Shown here piece by piece: positions 15,656 through 23,306 of a DNA stretch of 31,180 nucleotides; positions within the stretch are counted from its first letter, which is position 1, and each line of letters opens with the position of its first letter. Under the pieces are notes generated by a model. That model worked only from the letters and a program-made list of their open reading frames with translations, ran no database searches and was not told where the DNA came from. This DNA is from Candidatus Colicola caccequi (GTDB lineage Bacteria > Bacteroidota > Bacteroidia > Bacteroidales > Paludibacteraceae). The stretch lies in NCBI GenBank assembly GCA_018065205.1, contig JAGHTR010000071.1, positions 1 through 31,180 of the forward strand, given 5' to 3'. Position numbers and translations under genes: made by a program.

Positions 15656-15868
15656 AAAAAGGCGTGGGCTATTATCGCACACCATCGGAGGCCACTGTTT
15701 GGACACTCAGCCTCATTTGTAGGAACGGTAACGGCCCACACCTATTTTTGGTGTGAGCAGTCAGCACATAGTTCCTACGCTGCATAGAGTGTCCGGTTCC
15801 GATAGTGTAGATACGCGTTGTCTGCATCATATTCTCAAAATTTCGTGCAAAATTACGAAAAAAAATCC
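15656..15868 (-). ncRNA. Structured leader or small RNA with mutually exclusive terminator
   Basis: On the minus strand nested helices form one long arm: ACACTATCGGA (15808-15798) with TCCGATGGTGT (15689-15679), 11 bp with one wobble; GGACACTC (15794-15787) with GAGTGTCC (15708-15701); CAGC (15782-15779) with GCTG (15711-15708, sharing one base at the helix junction); GTAGGAAC (15778-15771) with GTTCCTAC (15726-15719); and an apical CACACC/GGTGTG hairpin (15755-15737). The 3' part GGTGTG (15683-15678) can instead pair with CACGCC (15666-15661), directly before five T residues, forming a terminator that breaks the outer helix. The -7 box is at 15883-15876, and the AlbA_2 ATG lies 24 nt past the T run. 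Family not known to me. Confidence 0.7.
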
Positions 15869-15875
15869 GTATATG

Positions 15876-15906
15876 CAAAAATAAAATACTATTTGTAGTA
15901 TTTTTG
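15876..15906. promoter_or_regulatory. Divergent promoter pair around a perfect dyad (operator candidate)
   Basis: TATTTTTG occurs on the minus strand at 15883-15876 and on the plus strand at 15899-15906, symmetrically around AAATACTA-TTTG-TAGTATTT (15884-15903). The minus-strand promoter would make the structured RNA and AlbA_2 transcript. The plus-strand one would run antisense to the small gene at 15928-16129. A protein bound to the dyad would block both. Neither has a clear -33 element. Confidence 0.55.
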
Positions 15907-15927
15907 CCCTCATTCTGCACAAAAAAC

Positions 15928-16129
15928 TCATATTCCCGGTGGTTTTAAGTGCTCAAAAACGATGTTTTCGTAATACTTGCACACACTTGCGAGGTTCGTT
16001 GCGTCTCGTTCGTGTAACCGTAACCAGCGATCGAACTTCTCCCTGTGGAGAATCTCTCGCATGACCTTGTTGGCAGGTGCGCATTTCGAACTGCGCACAA
16101 ACCAACTCTTTTTTTTTTCCTTTCCTCAT
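15928..16129 (-). CDS. Small basic protein gene with frame broken at an A10 tract
   Basis: ATG at 16129 leads into AGG AAA GG and ten A residues (16118-16109). As written this frame stops early. With nine or twelve A's, the frame continues into a protein-like sequence of about 66 aa (WFVRSSKCAPAN, then KFDRWLRLHERD, then YYENIVFEHLKPPGI) that ends at TGA 15930-15928. Without slippage a GTG at 16098 would give the last 56 aa. A promoter-like -7 box (16211-16204) and leader hairpin precede the ATG. A-tracts this long are known sites of transcriptional slippage and of phase variation. No family is recognised; the protein is basic and helical, so nucleic-acid binding is possible. Confidence 0.5.
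16069..16118 (+). terminator. Terminator-like hairpin on the plus strand, overlapping the small gene
   Basis: GTTGG (16069-16073) pairs with CCAAC (16102-16106) and GTGCGCA (16077-16083) with TGCGCAC (16092-16098), around an 8-nt loop, followed by TC and ten T residues. By form it is an excellent plus-strand terminator and would end a transcript from the plus-strand promoter at 15899-15906. The T10 is also the A10 slippage tract of the opposite gene. Confidence 0.5.
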
Positions 16130-16155
16130 AGCTTGTGAGATTAAGGGGTTAGTAA

Positions 16156-16187
16156 TTAAGTTAACTTAACTCCTTGGCGAACCAAGG
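16156..16187. promoter_or_regulatory. Leader palindrome and hairpin upstream of the small gene
   Basis: TTAAGTTAACTTAA at 16156-16169 is a perfect 14-bp palindrome. Next to it CCTTGG-CGAA-CCAAGG (16172-16187) forms a 6-bp hairpin, which in minus-strand RNA has a UUCG loop. Both lie between the -7 box at 16204-16211 and the ATG at 16129. Confidence 0.5.
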
Positions 16188-16203
16188 ATTTCAAATTCCG
16201 CTG

Positions 16204-16243
16204 CAAAATTACAAAAAGATACTGCCACAAATTGACAGTATCT
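16204..16243 (-). promoter_or_regulatory. Promoter with overlapping inverted repeat
   Basis: TAATTTTG on the minus strand (16211-16204) is a good -7 box. A TTTG lies 16 nt upstream, shorter than usual. The inverted repeat AGATACTG (16217-16224)/CAGTATCT (16236-16243) covers the -33 region, as expected for a repressor site. Confidence 0.5.
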
Positions 16244-16285
16244 CCAAAAAAATGTAAAAAAAATTCACTTTTTTTGTGTTTTGCA

Positions 16286-16344
16286 ACTAAAAGTGGCAAT
16301 TTTACTATAAATAATGCGTTAGGGATTGTAATGGACTAAAAGTG
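16286..16344. repeat. Direct repeat ACTAAAAGTG in the terminase 3' gap
   Basis: Two 10-bp direct copies at 16286-16295 and 16335-16344, 49 bp apart, in a non-coding stretch between the terminase stop and the island promoter. Nothing else was recognised between 16250 and 16410. Confidence 0.4.
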
Positions 16345-16410
16345 TACATTTATGTGCGGAACCCATGCAAAGCCCGACCATTTTGGTAACGCCCATAGTA
16401 AGAAAAACAC

Positions 16411-18030
16411 CTATTGAACACCTGAGAAATTCATCAAACTATAGGTACTCTGTGGGAACTTCTCGCACCCAATATAGAGTGTATCAAAAGCGTCCGTTCC
16501 GTCCGTACGATGTTGTAATAAGTCCTCCTCAGTCTCGGCGAGTTTTTCGCCTCCCTTGTCCTTATGGAAACCATTGCGCCCACGTGTCACCCCTGCTGTC
16601 TGTATAGCCAAGATAAGGTCATCATTGTTCTGCCTATTAAAGAACGGCATCAAGCGTTGCTTTCCGGAAAAACCTTGGTTGATGAGCAGATACTTTTCAT
16701 CGTGCCTCATCGGATTGCCAAGGTACACAGGAACCACCGTCCACCCATGCCTCTCAAACTCATGGCACACCACCCATTGGAAATCTTGCGTATTAACAGC
16801 GTAGTTGCTACCCAGCGCGGTCGTATCGTAATAGAATACCACTGTCTTATTGCGGTGGTTGGCGTAGTAGGTGCAAAAGTCATCCACCAGCGCAGGCAAC
16901 TTGCGTTCAAACTTGGTGTAAAAGGACTTAATCACATTAAGCCGTTTACCCACCGGCTGCCCAGCGACTATCCAGTTGATATTGGCATTATAGTCCATAC
17001 CAATGCAGATAGGCGCGTCCGGATTAACATCTTTATCCGCTCTGCTATCGAGCGCAGCCGGATTATAGTCCCAACCAAGACTATCCAAATACTCAAAATC
17101 AGACGCATTGTATTTGTGCATCTCCTTCATGGACGAATAGAATCCGTCTTTAGCGATGCCCAAGCGCATACAAAGGATGGAGGTTTGAAAGGTCTTAGGC
17201 GTGAGGTCACGCTTCATCTGCTTGATGTAGTTCTCACCAAGCAGTTGTAGGTTCTCAATGGAACTGTACTCTTTATAGTACACGGCAACCGAGCGCATCT
17301 GATTGAGCTGCTTATCTAAGTGGCGAATTTCCTTTTTAAGGTGCGGTGGTACGGGCTTATTGTGTTTGCGCAAATCACGCACCCTCTCTTTCAACCTCCA
17401 AATCTCATAGATAGTGCCTTTGATGGTCTCAATGAGTTCCTCATCCATCTTGTCCTTATAGTGCAAGAACCACGAACCTGCCTTTGTCTGTGGCATATCA
17501 CTCAGTATCATCACCGAGTGATTAAAGGAGTGCCTACCAAAGTACGACTTAATGCCACCATTGGCAGGCAGTGTTTCGTCCTTCAGCTTCTCATAGTCAA
17601 TGAACTTTGCTTCGTCTATGAGCAGCCACGACAGCGTCAGTGAGTTACTGGAACCGGGACGGTCTTGGGAGATTATAATCGCACGAGAGCCGTTGTAAAA
17701 GGATATGACGTGTTCATATTCGACCGGTTCCGTAATAGCCGGCTTGAACCCCTTAGGCGGTTTCTTACCGACAACAAAGTGAATGCCGTCTTTGTAGCCC
17801 CACCGACGCCAAGCAGCAAGCAGTCCGGGAATGGTGTTGGTCAGTCCGTGCTTGAAGGTAGGCACCACAATGCCACCTGTACTGCCTGGCATTCGTTGCA
17901 TATTGCGTAACACAAAGGGGGACGCGATACTATCGGTCTTACCTGTGCGTCGTCCGGCTACAATCACCGACGTATGCGCACCCACCAACTGGGTCATCCG
18001 TTGGGGGTCATTGAAATATACATCAGCCAT
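16411..18030 (-). CDS. Terminase large subunit (539 aa)
   Basis: The ATPase-nuclease that packages phage DNA into the procapsid. From Met at 18030: Walker A is AGRRTGKT (residues 25-32), Walker B LLIDE (136-140), and the RNase H-like nuclease domain shows candidate metal-binding aspartates Asp346 (CIGMDYNA), Asp402 (FYYDTTALG) and Asp513 (DGTDAFD). An ORF start at 18129 adds 33 implausible Arg-rich residues that are the out-of-frame reading of the preceding gene. The ATG at 18030 overlaps that gene's stop by 8 bp and is preferred. No large gene follows for about 800 bp. Confidence 0.95.
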   Translation of the reverse strand: MADVYFNDPQRMTQLVGAHTSVIVAGRRTGKTDSIASPFVLRNMQRMPGSTGGIVVPTFKHGLTNTIPGLLAAWRRWGYKDGIHFVVGKKPPKGFKPAITEPVEYEHVISFYNGSRAIIISQDRPGSSNSLTLSWLLIDEAKFIDYEKLKDETLPANGGIKSYFGRHSFNHSVMILSDMPQTKAGSWFLHYKDKMDEELIETIKGTIYEIWRLKERVRDLRKHNKPVPPHLKKEIRHLDKQLNQMRSVAVYYKEYSSIENLQLLGENYIKQMKRDLTPKTFQTSILCMRLGIAKDGFYSSMKEMHKYNASDFEYLDSLGWDYNPAALDSRADKDVNPDAPICIGMDYNANINWIVAGQPVGKRLNVIKSFYTKFERKLPALVDDFCTYYANHRNKTVVFYYDTTALGSNYAVNTQDFQWVVCHEFERHGWTVVPVYLGNPMRHDEKYLLINQGFSGKQRLMPFFNRQNNDDLILAIQTAGVTRGRNGFHKDKGGEKLAETEEDLLQHRTDGTDAFDTLYIGCEKFPQSTYSLMNFSGVQ

Positions 18031-18655
18031 GGCTCTCCTCCTTGATTTCGTCCTCCTCGATGGGGAACAATTCCTTTTCTTCCAAATCCGCCTCCTCATA
18101 GTCCACATCCTCAATATCCATGCACTCACGGCGGTATTTGGTAATCATCTGTTGAATCTTGACTTTGATATTGGGGATAACAGGAATACCCAACACGCGC
18201 GGATCAGACGTAGCCGTAAAGGGTTGGATAACGATGTCATCATAAGGCACCGCCTGCTCATCCTCCACATCCACACGATTGTATTTGGCGTAAGACGAAG
18301 CGGCTTTCTCCATGGTTTTGGTATCCTTCCTTGCCTTTGCCATTTGGTACGTTTCCAATATCATTTCATTATAGCGGAAACGATGGAAGTCACGCGAAGC
18401 GGAACTCAAAACCGGCAGCAATGCCTTAATGACGGCAAGGTCTGAATAAGCCATAGGCTTAGACACTTTATGCCGTGAGATAACCGTTTCGATAAATTGG
18501 CGGTCTTTGGAATCGGGATTCGATATGAACCATGTGTACATATCCCTAAGCCGAATCAATCGCTCTATTTGGTCAGGGCTATAGCGTTGTTGCAGTTGTG
18601 CCTCATTGGTAAAGAGGTCCTGCTGGCATACTTGTAAAATCGCGGGTCTTGGCAT
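18023..18655 (-). CDS. Probable terminase-associated / small-subunit protein (210 aa)
   Basis: Placed immediately before the large terminase and overlapping it by 8 bp. The protein is helical: an N-terminal part with RYSPDQIERLIRLRDMYTWF, a central basic helical region (AKARKDTKTMEKAASSYAKYNRV) and a strongly acidic C-terminus (DIEDVDYEEADLEEKELFPIEEDE). An acidic tail next to the large subunit could be the docking segment. I do not see a classical helix-turn-helix, so the DNA-recognition role may lie in the preceding 93-aa gene. Confidence 0.65.
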   Translation of the reverse strand: MPRPAILQVCQQDLFTNEAQLQQRYSPDQIERLIRLRDMYTWFISNPDSKDRQFIETVISRHKVSKPMAYSDLAVIKALLPVLSSASRDFHRFRYNEMILETYQMAKARKDTKTMEKAASSYAKYNRVDVEDEQAVPYDDIVIQPFTATSDPRVLGIPVIPNIKVKIQQMITKYRRECMDIEDVDYEEADLEEKELFPIEEDEIKEESHG

Positions 18656-18657
18656 AG

Positions 18658-18939
18658 TTATTCATCATCCTCCATATCCATCAGGTTCTTGCGTGCATTC
18701 TCCAATGCCAACGGAGAACCGACTTTAGCGAGGGTCATTTCTTGTGCGTGTAGTTGAACCTTAGATGTGGCCTTCCCTTTATGGTAAGCCACATAAGCAG
18801 GTGAACCTTCGGTGTGGATGTCCTGCCTAAGTTCCTCTGCTTTGAGCTCCAGTATTAACGCCATATCGGTAATACGGAGATAAATAGATGCGTAATACTC
18901 AATTTGATTGAGTTGTTCTTCCGTGTATATCATACCCAT
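18658..18939 (-). CDS. Small HTH-like protein, terminase small-subunit candidate (93 aa)
   Basis: The sequence YYASIYLRITDMALILELKAEELRQDI looks like the helix-turn-helix start of small terminase subunits, and AYHKGKATSKVQLHAQEMTLAKVGSPLALENARK resembles the oligomerisation core of that family. It lies 2 bp upstream of the 210-aa gene in the packaging cluster. The first ATG (18939) overlaps the previous gene by 10 bp; an ATG two codons later (18933) is an alternative start. Confidence 0.65.
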   Translation of the reverse strand: MGMIYTEEQLNQIEYYASIYLRITDMALILELKAEELRQDIHTEGSPAYVAYHKGKATSKVQLHAQEMTLAKVGSPLALENARKNLMDMEDDE

Positions 18940-19418
18940 TCCTCCTGATTAAAACGAAGGTCGGTGAACTGGTCAACTGCGACTTGGAACTTTGCACAGG
19001 CGAACCCTGAAGCAAAGTACTCAGGAACTTCCGTGAAACGAATGCGTGGATCAATATACAAGAAGCCTTCCTGAAGGCGTGTTGCTTCCAATGTCAGTTT
19101 ACTCATAAACTGCCGGAACAACTCTCTCATAACGTCCATACATGCCTGCCGACGAACCAAGTCATCAACGGGGTGCTTCATGGCTACATAGACCGATTTA
19201 ACACGGCGCGTACGCGGTGAGTTATTCATCTCAATGTAGCCCTCAGAGATGTCATCGACACAAACGAAAGCCACCCCCGACTGTCGGCTAAGCAGTTCCT
19301 GAAAGTCGCTTGCGCCGGACACCCGAACAAAAATAAAACCTTTTTCAAGAGCCAATTTATTGTGCTCCACCAGCCCCTTAAAAAAAGCACTGGCATCCCA
19401 ATTAGTAGCGGTATTCAT
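18930..19418 (-). CDS. Phage head-tail/tail connector protein, unknown family (162 aa)
   Basis: A compact alpha/beta protein (FIFVRVSGASDFQELLSRQSGVAFVCVDD, ending ASGFACAKFQVAVDQFTDLRF). Size, fold impression and the TDLRF ending recall tail-terminator or minor tail proteins, but no named family is recognised. It overlaps the previous gene by 4 bp, so translation is coupled within the portal-terminase operon. Confidence 0.6.
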   Translation of the reverse strand: MNTATNWDASAFFKGLVEHNKLALEKGFIFVRVSGASDFQELLSRQSGVAFVCVDDISEGYIEMNNSPRTRRVKSVYVAMKHPVDDLVRRQACMDVMRELFRQFMSKLTLEATRLQEGFLYIDPRIRFTEVPEYFASGFACAKFQVAVDQFTDLRFNQEEWV

Positions 19419-20140
19419 ACATTCTTCATTTGGCGTTGCATATCTTCATAATCAGCGGCTTGGGCATCCAACTCCGTCAATGCCCGCCACACATCCATAG
19501 TAAGCACTTCTTTCTCTTTGGTGATATCGCCTTTGGTCAGTGCCCGGATCTGCGAATTGGTCTGCTCGGTGAGTTGGGCTTGAATATCACCCACCTCAGA
19601 AGTGCGTCCTGACGTAAAGAAATGCGTAAACTTGCGCGCAAAGTACGCCTTTACGGAAGCAAACCAATAGAAAATAGATATCCTTTCTTCCGGAGAGCAC
19701 ACCAGCCCTTCCGCATCATAAAGAATACTGGCCATCTCTTGCAGTAGGTCGGTATTCTGCGTATGGAGGTAACCTTGATAGAGGTTATCGCAATACAAAT
19801 AATTTTGAAATTCCACCCCTGCCAAGTCATACGGTGCGGCTTTATGCCCACCTATTTCTGTGAGCCGTATCGGTACCGTAGGCAGTTGCTCCAACCAATC
19901 GAGGTGCCGAATTAGAGCAGCCACCTGTGACGCTGTAATGTGATGCAGATTGTACGCAAAACGGACGGTATAGCCATCACCATACGGCTCAATAATCTCC
20001 AACCCCGACCACCGGCAAAGGCAATAGGTCTTAACGGTTACGGGGTCATAACCTTCCGAAAGAAGAAAATACACATACCGAAGTTGTTTCGGTGTGAGTT
20101 CCTGCCAACAAGTGGGCACTATTAAGTTGATTGTATCCAT
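19415..20140 (-). CDS. Phage protein of the packaging/connector operon (241 aa)
   Basis: Starts with MDTINLIVPTCWQELTPKQLRYVYFLLSEGYDPVTVK, a segment also typical of proteins next to tail-assembly genes in phages of Bacteroidetes (recalled, not checked). A long helical C-terminus (AQLTEQTNSQIRALTKGDITKEKEV) follows. No catalytic motif. It starts 3 bp after the previous gene. A tail-assembly chaperone or connector role is possible from position only. Confidence 0.6.
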   Translation of the reverse strand: MDTINLIVPTCWQELTPKQLRYVYFLLSEGYDPVTVKTYCLCRWSGLEIIEPYGDGYTVRFAYNLHHITASQVAALIRHLDWLEQLPTVPIRLTEIGGHKAAPYDLAGVEFQNYLYCDNLYQGYLHTQNTDLLQEMASILYDAEGLVCSPEERISIFYWFASVKAYFARKFTHFFTSGRTSEVGDIQAQLTEQTNSQIRALTKGDITKEKEVLTMDVWRALTELDAQAADYEDMQRQMKNV

Positions 20141-20143
20141 ACG

Positions 20144-20974
20144 CTACCACCAATAACCACCACTATGCTTTTCATTTTGGAACGACTGCCGGCTGAAAAG
20201 TTCTGCAGTAGGTGACGTTTTCCATTCCGGGAAATTCTGCTCATCCTCTCTGATGCGCTGAACCAAAGAAATGAGCCGAGGCACATTGAGTTGTTTGCCT
20301 GCCACAAGTTCCAACTCCGTCTGCTTTAGCAACCGAACCAGTGGCAGTTCTTCCGGCTTTACGCCATCTTCAAGAACATGCTGACGTAAGCGTGTATATA
20401 TCGCCTGTGATATATACCTCTCAGCCAGTTCATCTTCTATAGAAATGATCTGCTGACGAAGCGTTTGATAGTTGCGCCACACATCCGATGTACGCCCAGC
20501 CAACCTTACCAGTTCCAAATTCGGGAACAAGGTGGCACCAAAGTACATGCCTTGTGCTGACGTTCTCCAATCAGCGTCTTTGGAAAGCAGTAACAGCAAC
20601 GTGTGTATGAGTTCGTCACGGGAAGCAGTCAAGGACTCGGAAAGAGTCTTGACGCGTTCCGAACTTGCCGGGGCTACGTTGCCGTTACTGACTATGCCAA
20701 AGCCATTGGGAGTGAGCACAAGGTCTAAGGAAGGTATGGCGCGCTGAAAGGCATCAGCAGCCACTATTTGGCAGCAAACAACTTTTCTTTCGTCATCTTC
20801 TGCAGTACTTGCCAACGTAGTCAGTAATTCTTTACCGACTACATTGTCAGACAGCCATCGTTCGGCAATATTCAAATATGGTTGCAGCTTGTCAAAGAGT
20901 GATTTCTCACCCTCACACGTTGCAAACGCATTAGGCACAAACTGCCTAATCTCAGTATCATTCTTTATCAGCAT
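20144..20974 (-). CDS. DUF6712-like phage protein (276 aa)
   Basis: The N-terminus MLIKNDTEIRQFVPNAFATCEGEKSLFDKLQPYLNIAERWL fits my recollection of the DUF6712 family found next to portal genes in phages of Bacteroidetes. It is mainly helical. The start overlaps the portal-like gene by 17 bp, so the two are translated together. Likely a head-tail connector; function inferred. Confidence 0.6.
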   Translation of the reverse strand: MLIKNDTEIRQFVPNAFATCEGEKSLFDKLQPYLNIAERWLSDNVVGKELLTTLASTAEDDERKVVCCQIVAADAFQRAIPSLDLVLTPNGFGIVSNGNVAPASSERVKTLSESLTASRDELIHTLLLLLSKDADWRTSAQGMYFGATLFPNLELVRLAGRTSDVWRNYQTLRQQIISIEDELAERYISQAIYTRLRQHVLEDGVKPEELPLVRLLKQTELELVAGKQLNVPRLISLVQRIREDEQNFPEWKTSPTAELFSRQSFQNEKHSGGYWW

Positions 20975-22274
20975 CGTCTTGGTTATTGGTGGTTACTTGT
21001 TTAGCGTCTTTATGTTCATCTAAGGTAGTGAGCATAACAAAGGGACAATCCACTGTCACACCCTCCCACTTATTGTAGCGGATAATCATACGATGAGGGA
21101 TAAACAGCAAATCATGGTAGGGCTTTTGTAGGGCTTGGGCGATGGTATAGAGTTCCCTCTTATCAGAGCCGGAATTATTGGTTTGCGCCTTTCCCGGCAC
21201 CGAACCAACGAGGTTAGAGTGTACACGCATGGTGAAACATACCATATTCACCGCCTCTTGTATATCGCTTTCCCAATCACCGCCTTCTTTAGTATCATCC
21301 ACTTTATTGATGACCACATCGTGTTGCTCCTTCCCATCAGGAGTAATATAGAAGGTAGAGAACCAAGCTTTGCCTGCGTTCTCGGCACCGGTGAGAAAGT
21401 CGATGATTTTCTTCTTTTCGGCATTGACGCGATCCTGCATCTTCTTTGGGTCGGTAATGCCCTCTGTTTTGAAGATACCTTGCCAATACTTATCCGATAC
21501 CTCGATGTGGTATTTGATGGGAGCCGAGTTCTCCAGCTTCGCCTTTTTAGCGGTAGCAATAAGTTGCTTAATGTCGTACCATTTAGACTTAAACAAAGAA
21601 GCGTAGTGAGGTATTGGATAGTAGGTGCTATCGGGTGTTGGAATACGTGTAACGACCGCAAATTTGCAGTCCTTAGAGCCGGAGGCGAGCCTACACTGCA
21701 AATCATACCATGGGGAGTTAAAGTCCAACAAAGGAATGTGCTCCACATCCTCTGCTTGCACCGGATTGCGCCAATTGGCATAAAGCACTTCATGGATACG
21801 GCCGTGATTGTCCGCCTTGGTGAAACGACAGTATGCCGCTTCCTTCCGCAGTACGCGCACTATCTTGGTGTGCTCTGCGTTAAAGACGAGTACGGTCACG
21901 CACCATCCAAAGTGCTTAAAGTCCTGACATACCCCTAAGAAGTACCCTGCCATATTATTATCCATACAGAAGTCGTCCACCTCCTGCTTGACTTGTTTGG
22001 AGCAGTCGTCCGTCTTATAGGTAAGACCGGCACCATAGCAGACTTCAGCATTGAAAAGTTGGCAGGTGGAGAGAGTTTCATCTGCCTCTATCTTTTCAAG
22101 AATATGGAAGGGTAAATCGTCATCCCCTCCCCAAGGGATGTAGGACGTTCTTTTGTCTAAGATACGTTCGGGTATGTCGCCATCCTCTCTAAAGATGGTG
22201 CTGCTGTCCGTATGGAATACCACACGCGCCTGTACGTTGTGCAGCAGCTCTATTGAATTGAAAGAAAAATCCAT
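20958..22274 (-). CDS. Portal-like protein (438 aa)
   Basis: Best interpreted as the portal vertex protein: size near 440 aa, position between capsid genes and terminase, and a mixed helical/beta sequence with a long helical stem region (DPKKMQDRVNAEKKKIIDFLTGAENAGK) and a late SNLVGSVPGKAQTNNSGSDKRELYTIAQ segment as in portal clip/wing regions. The frame stays open to 22499, but those first 75 codons are a translation of repeat array C, so MDFSFNSIELL at 22274 is chosen. A probable -7 box (22301-22294) lies 19 nt upstream, inside what would otherwise be coding sequence. Confidence 0.75.
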   Translation of the reverse strand: MDFSFNSIELLHNVQARVVFHTDSSTIFREDGDIPERILDKRTSYIPWGGDDDLPFHILEKIEADETLSTCQLFNAEVCYGAGLTYKTDDCSKQVKQEVDDFCMDNNMAGYFLGVCQDFKHFGWCVTVLVFNAEHTKIVRVLRKEAAYCRFTKADNHGRIHEVLYANWRNPVQAEDVEHIPLLDFNSPWYDLQCRLASGSKDCKFAVVTRIPTPDSTYYPIPHYASLFKSKWYDIKQLIATAKKAKLENSAPIKYHIEVSDKYWQGIFKTEGITDPKKMQDRVNAEKKKIIDFLTGAENAGKAWFSTFYITPDGKEQHDVVINKVDDTKEGGDWESDIQEAVNMVCFTMRVHSNLVGSVPGKAQTNNSGSDKRELYTIAQALQKPYHDLLFIPHRMIIRYNKWEGVTVDCPFVMLTTLDEHKDAKQVTTNNQDDADKE

Positions 22275-22293
22275 AGTGTTCTGATTTATGGTG

Positions 22294-22301
22294 CAAAGAT
22301 A
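22294..22301 (-). promoter_or_regulatory. Probable promoter (-7 box) of the portal-terminase unit
   Basis: TATCTTTG on the minus strand, 19 nt before the ATG and about 30 bp beyond the edge of array C. No clear -33 element was found. Confidence 0.5.
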
Positions 22302-22329
22302 AGGGTTTTTCGTAAATGAATAAAAGACA

Positions 22330-22545
22330 GCCGGTACAGCAAAGGGCTGTAATCGTAGCACCGCAGGTAAACATCGCGCCGCGAGCATCGGCAGACCGTA
22401 GGTAAACATCGCGCTCAGGACTATTGCGTGCGAGGATATAGGCAGGCACTCTGCAAGAGCCACCGGAGGTACACGCAAACACCTTGTGCGACGGCACAAC
22501 TAAGCCGGTACAGCAAAGGGCTGTAATATACGCCACCTGCAAGGT
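22330..22545. repeat. Repeat array C: shorter copy of the A/B array
   Basis: Same orientation and module order as A and B, but it starts inside a unit (TACAGC-AAAGG-GCTGTA hairpin) and, after one full cycle, begins the next with the same hairpin at about 22509. ACC-GNA-GGT dyads start at 22360, 22395 and 22462. A further variant ACCT-GCA-AGGT at 22535 keeps the stem with one more pair. The hairpin TTGTGC-GACG-GCACAA is intact. It lies between a small capsid-side gene and the portal promoter. Confidence 0.85.
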
Positions 22546-22561
22546 AAGAGCGACGAGCGTT

Positions 22562-22762
22562 CTATAGAAAGACCTCCAAACCATTGATGGAGCGTATGCA
22601 CACATCACGCACGCGCCTAACTTGATTAGACGCAAGTAGCTTGATGGTTCGGGTTCCAGCGTAAAAATCGTATTTGAGTGAGATGCAATTCTCATAGGTG
22701 AGGATAGCCCCGTCCGACCGCCACACGGTAAGGTCAACAGGATCCGGGCGTTGCATCATCAT
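22562..22762 (-). CDS. Small phage protein, unknown function (66 aa)
   Basis: The sequence RPDPVDLTVWRSDGAILTYENCISLKYDFYAGTRTIKL looks like a small beta-rich virion protein with natural composition. The start is uncertain: ATGs at 22792, 22762, 22759 and 22756 are all in frame. The first would overlap the previous gene by 59 bp; the cluster around 22756-22762 is preferred. The stop is followed at once by repeat array C. Confidence 0.6.
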   Translation of the reverse strand: MMMQRPDPVDLTVWRSDGAILTYENCISLKYDFYAGTRTIKLLASNQVRRVRDVCIRSINGLEVFL

Positions 22763-23306
22763 CTGCGCTGTCGATAGATGGATTGCTTGCATGTTCGATT
22801 TTTTCGTTAAGCAGCTCCGTGAGAGGCACGGAGTGGTTTTGGATTAGGTCTTCCATGTCCGCAAGGAAAACAGAAAAAACGGATGGGTCAGTCGTGACCA
22901 CAGCGGACTCCATACGGTTACCACGTGTCAGGTTTTGAGACGTAATAATCGAGACGGTCTGTCCCGATTCTGCTTTGATGAGAATCACTTTAGAATGGTT
23001 ATCAGCCAAATATGTAGTCTCAATAACCTGCGTGAGAAATGACCATAGTTTGAGGGTCTTATTAGTCGCCTTAAAATCGAGCACAAGGTTGATGCGGTCA
23101 ACCAGCCCCGATTTGGATATGAAATAAAGGCGACGCAAGAACTCCTCCGAAATAGAGAACGAGGTTTGCCAAATAGTAGATTTACCCACCTGCTTTAGCA
23201 CCCATTCCACCACATCGGCTACCTGAAGCACGTTGGTAAGGTAGCACTGCAAAGGTGCGTTCTCCAACGGTTTCAGATAGTCTTCTATGGCAACACCTCT
23301 CCTCAT
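22734..23306 (-). CDS. Phospholipase D-like protein with one HxK motif (190 aa)
   Basis: Residues 104-133 contain the PLD-superfamily signature: His104-Ser-Lys106 (ADNHSKVILIK), then Ser123 and Asn125 (ITSQNLTRGN) and Glu133. One motif per chain means it would act as a dimer, like single-domain PLD nucleases. Family members cut phosphodiester bonds in DNA or lipids. It is embedded in the late operon between a capsid-side gene and the portal unit, overlapping its upstream neighbour by 4 bp, so it is probably made with virion proteins. DNA processing during packaging or a virion-borne nuclease is possible; the substrate is unknown. Confidence 0.7.
   Translation of the reverse strand: MRRGVAIEDYLKPLENAPLQCYLTNVLQVADVVEWVLKQVGKSTIWQTSFSISEEFLRRLYFISKSGLVDRINLVLDFKATNKTLKLWSFLTQVIETTYLADNHSKVILIKAESGQTVSIITSQNLTRGNRMESAVVTTDPSVFSVFLADMEDLIQNHSVPLTELLNEKIEHASNPSIDSADDDATPGSC

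Noticed and set aside
15672..15920. 82-aa ORF on the minus strand
   Set aside because: It covers the nested RNA helices and starts upstream of the predicted transcription start. The pairing explains the sequence better.
18031..18129. 33-residue upstream extension of the terminase large subunit
   Set aside because: It is an Arg/Lys-rich out-of-frame reading of the preceding gene. The ATG at 18030 gives the expected N-terminus.
22275..22499. N-terminal extension of the portal gene (75 codons) in frame
   Set aside because: It is a translation of repeat array C, and the same peptide (CLPISTHAIVPSA-like) appears from arrays A and B in unrelated contexts. A -7 box also lies inside it.
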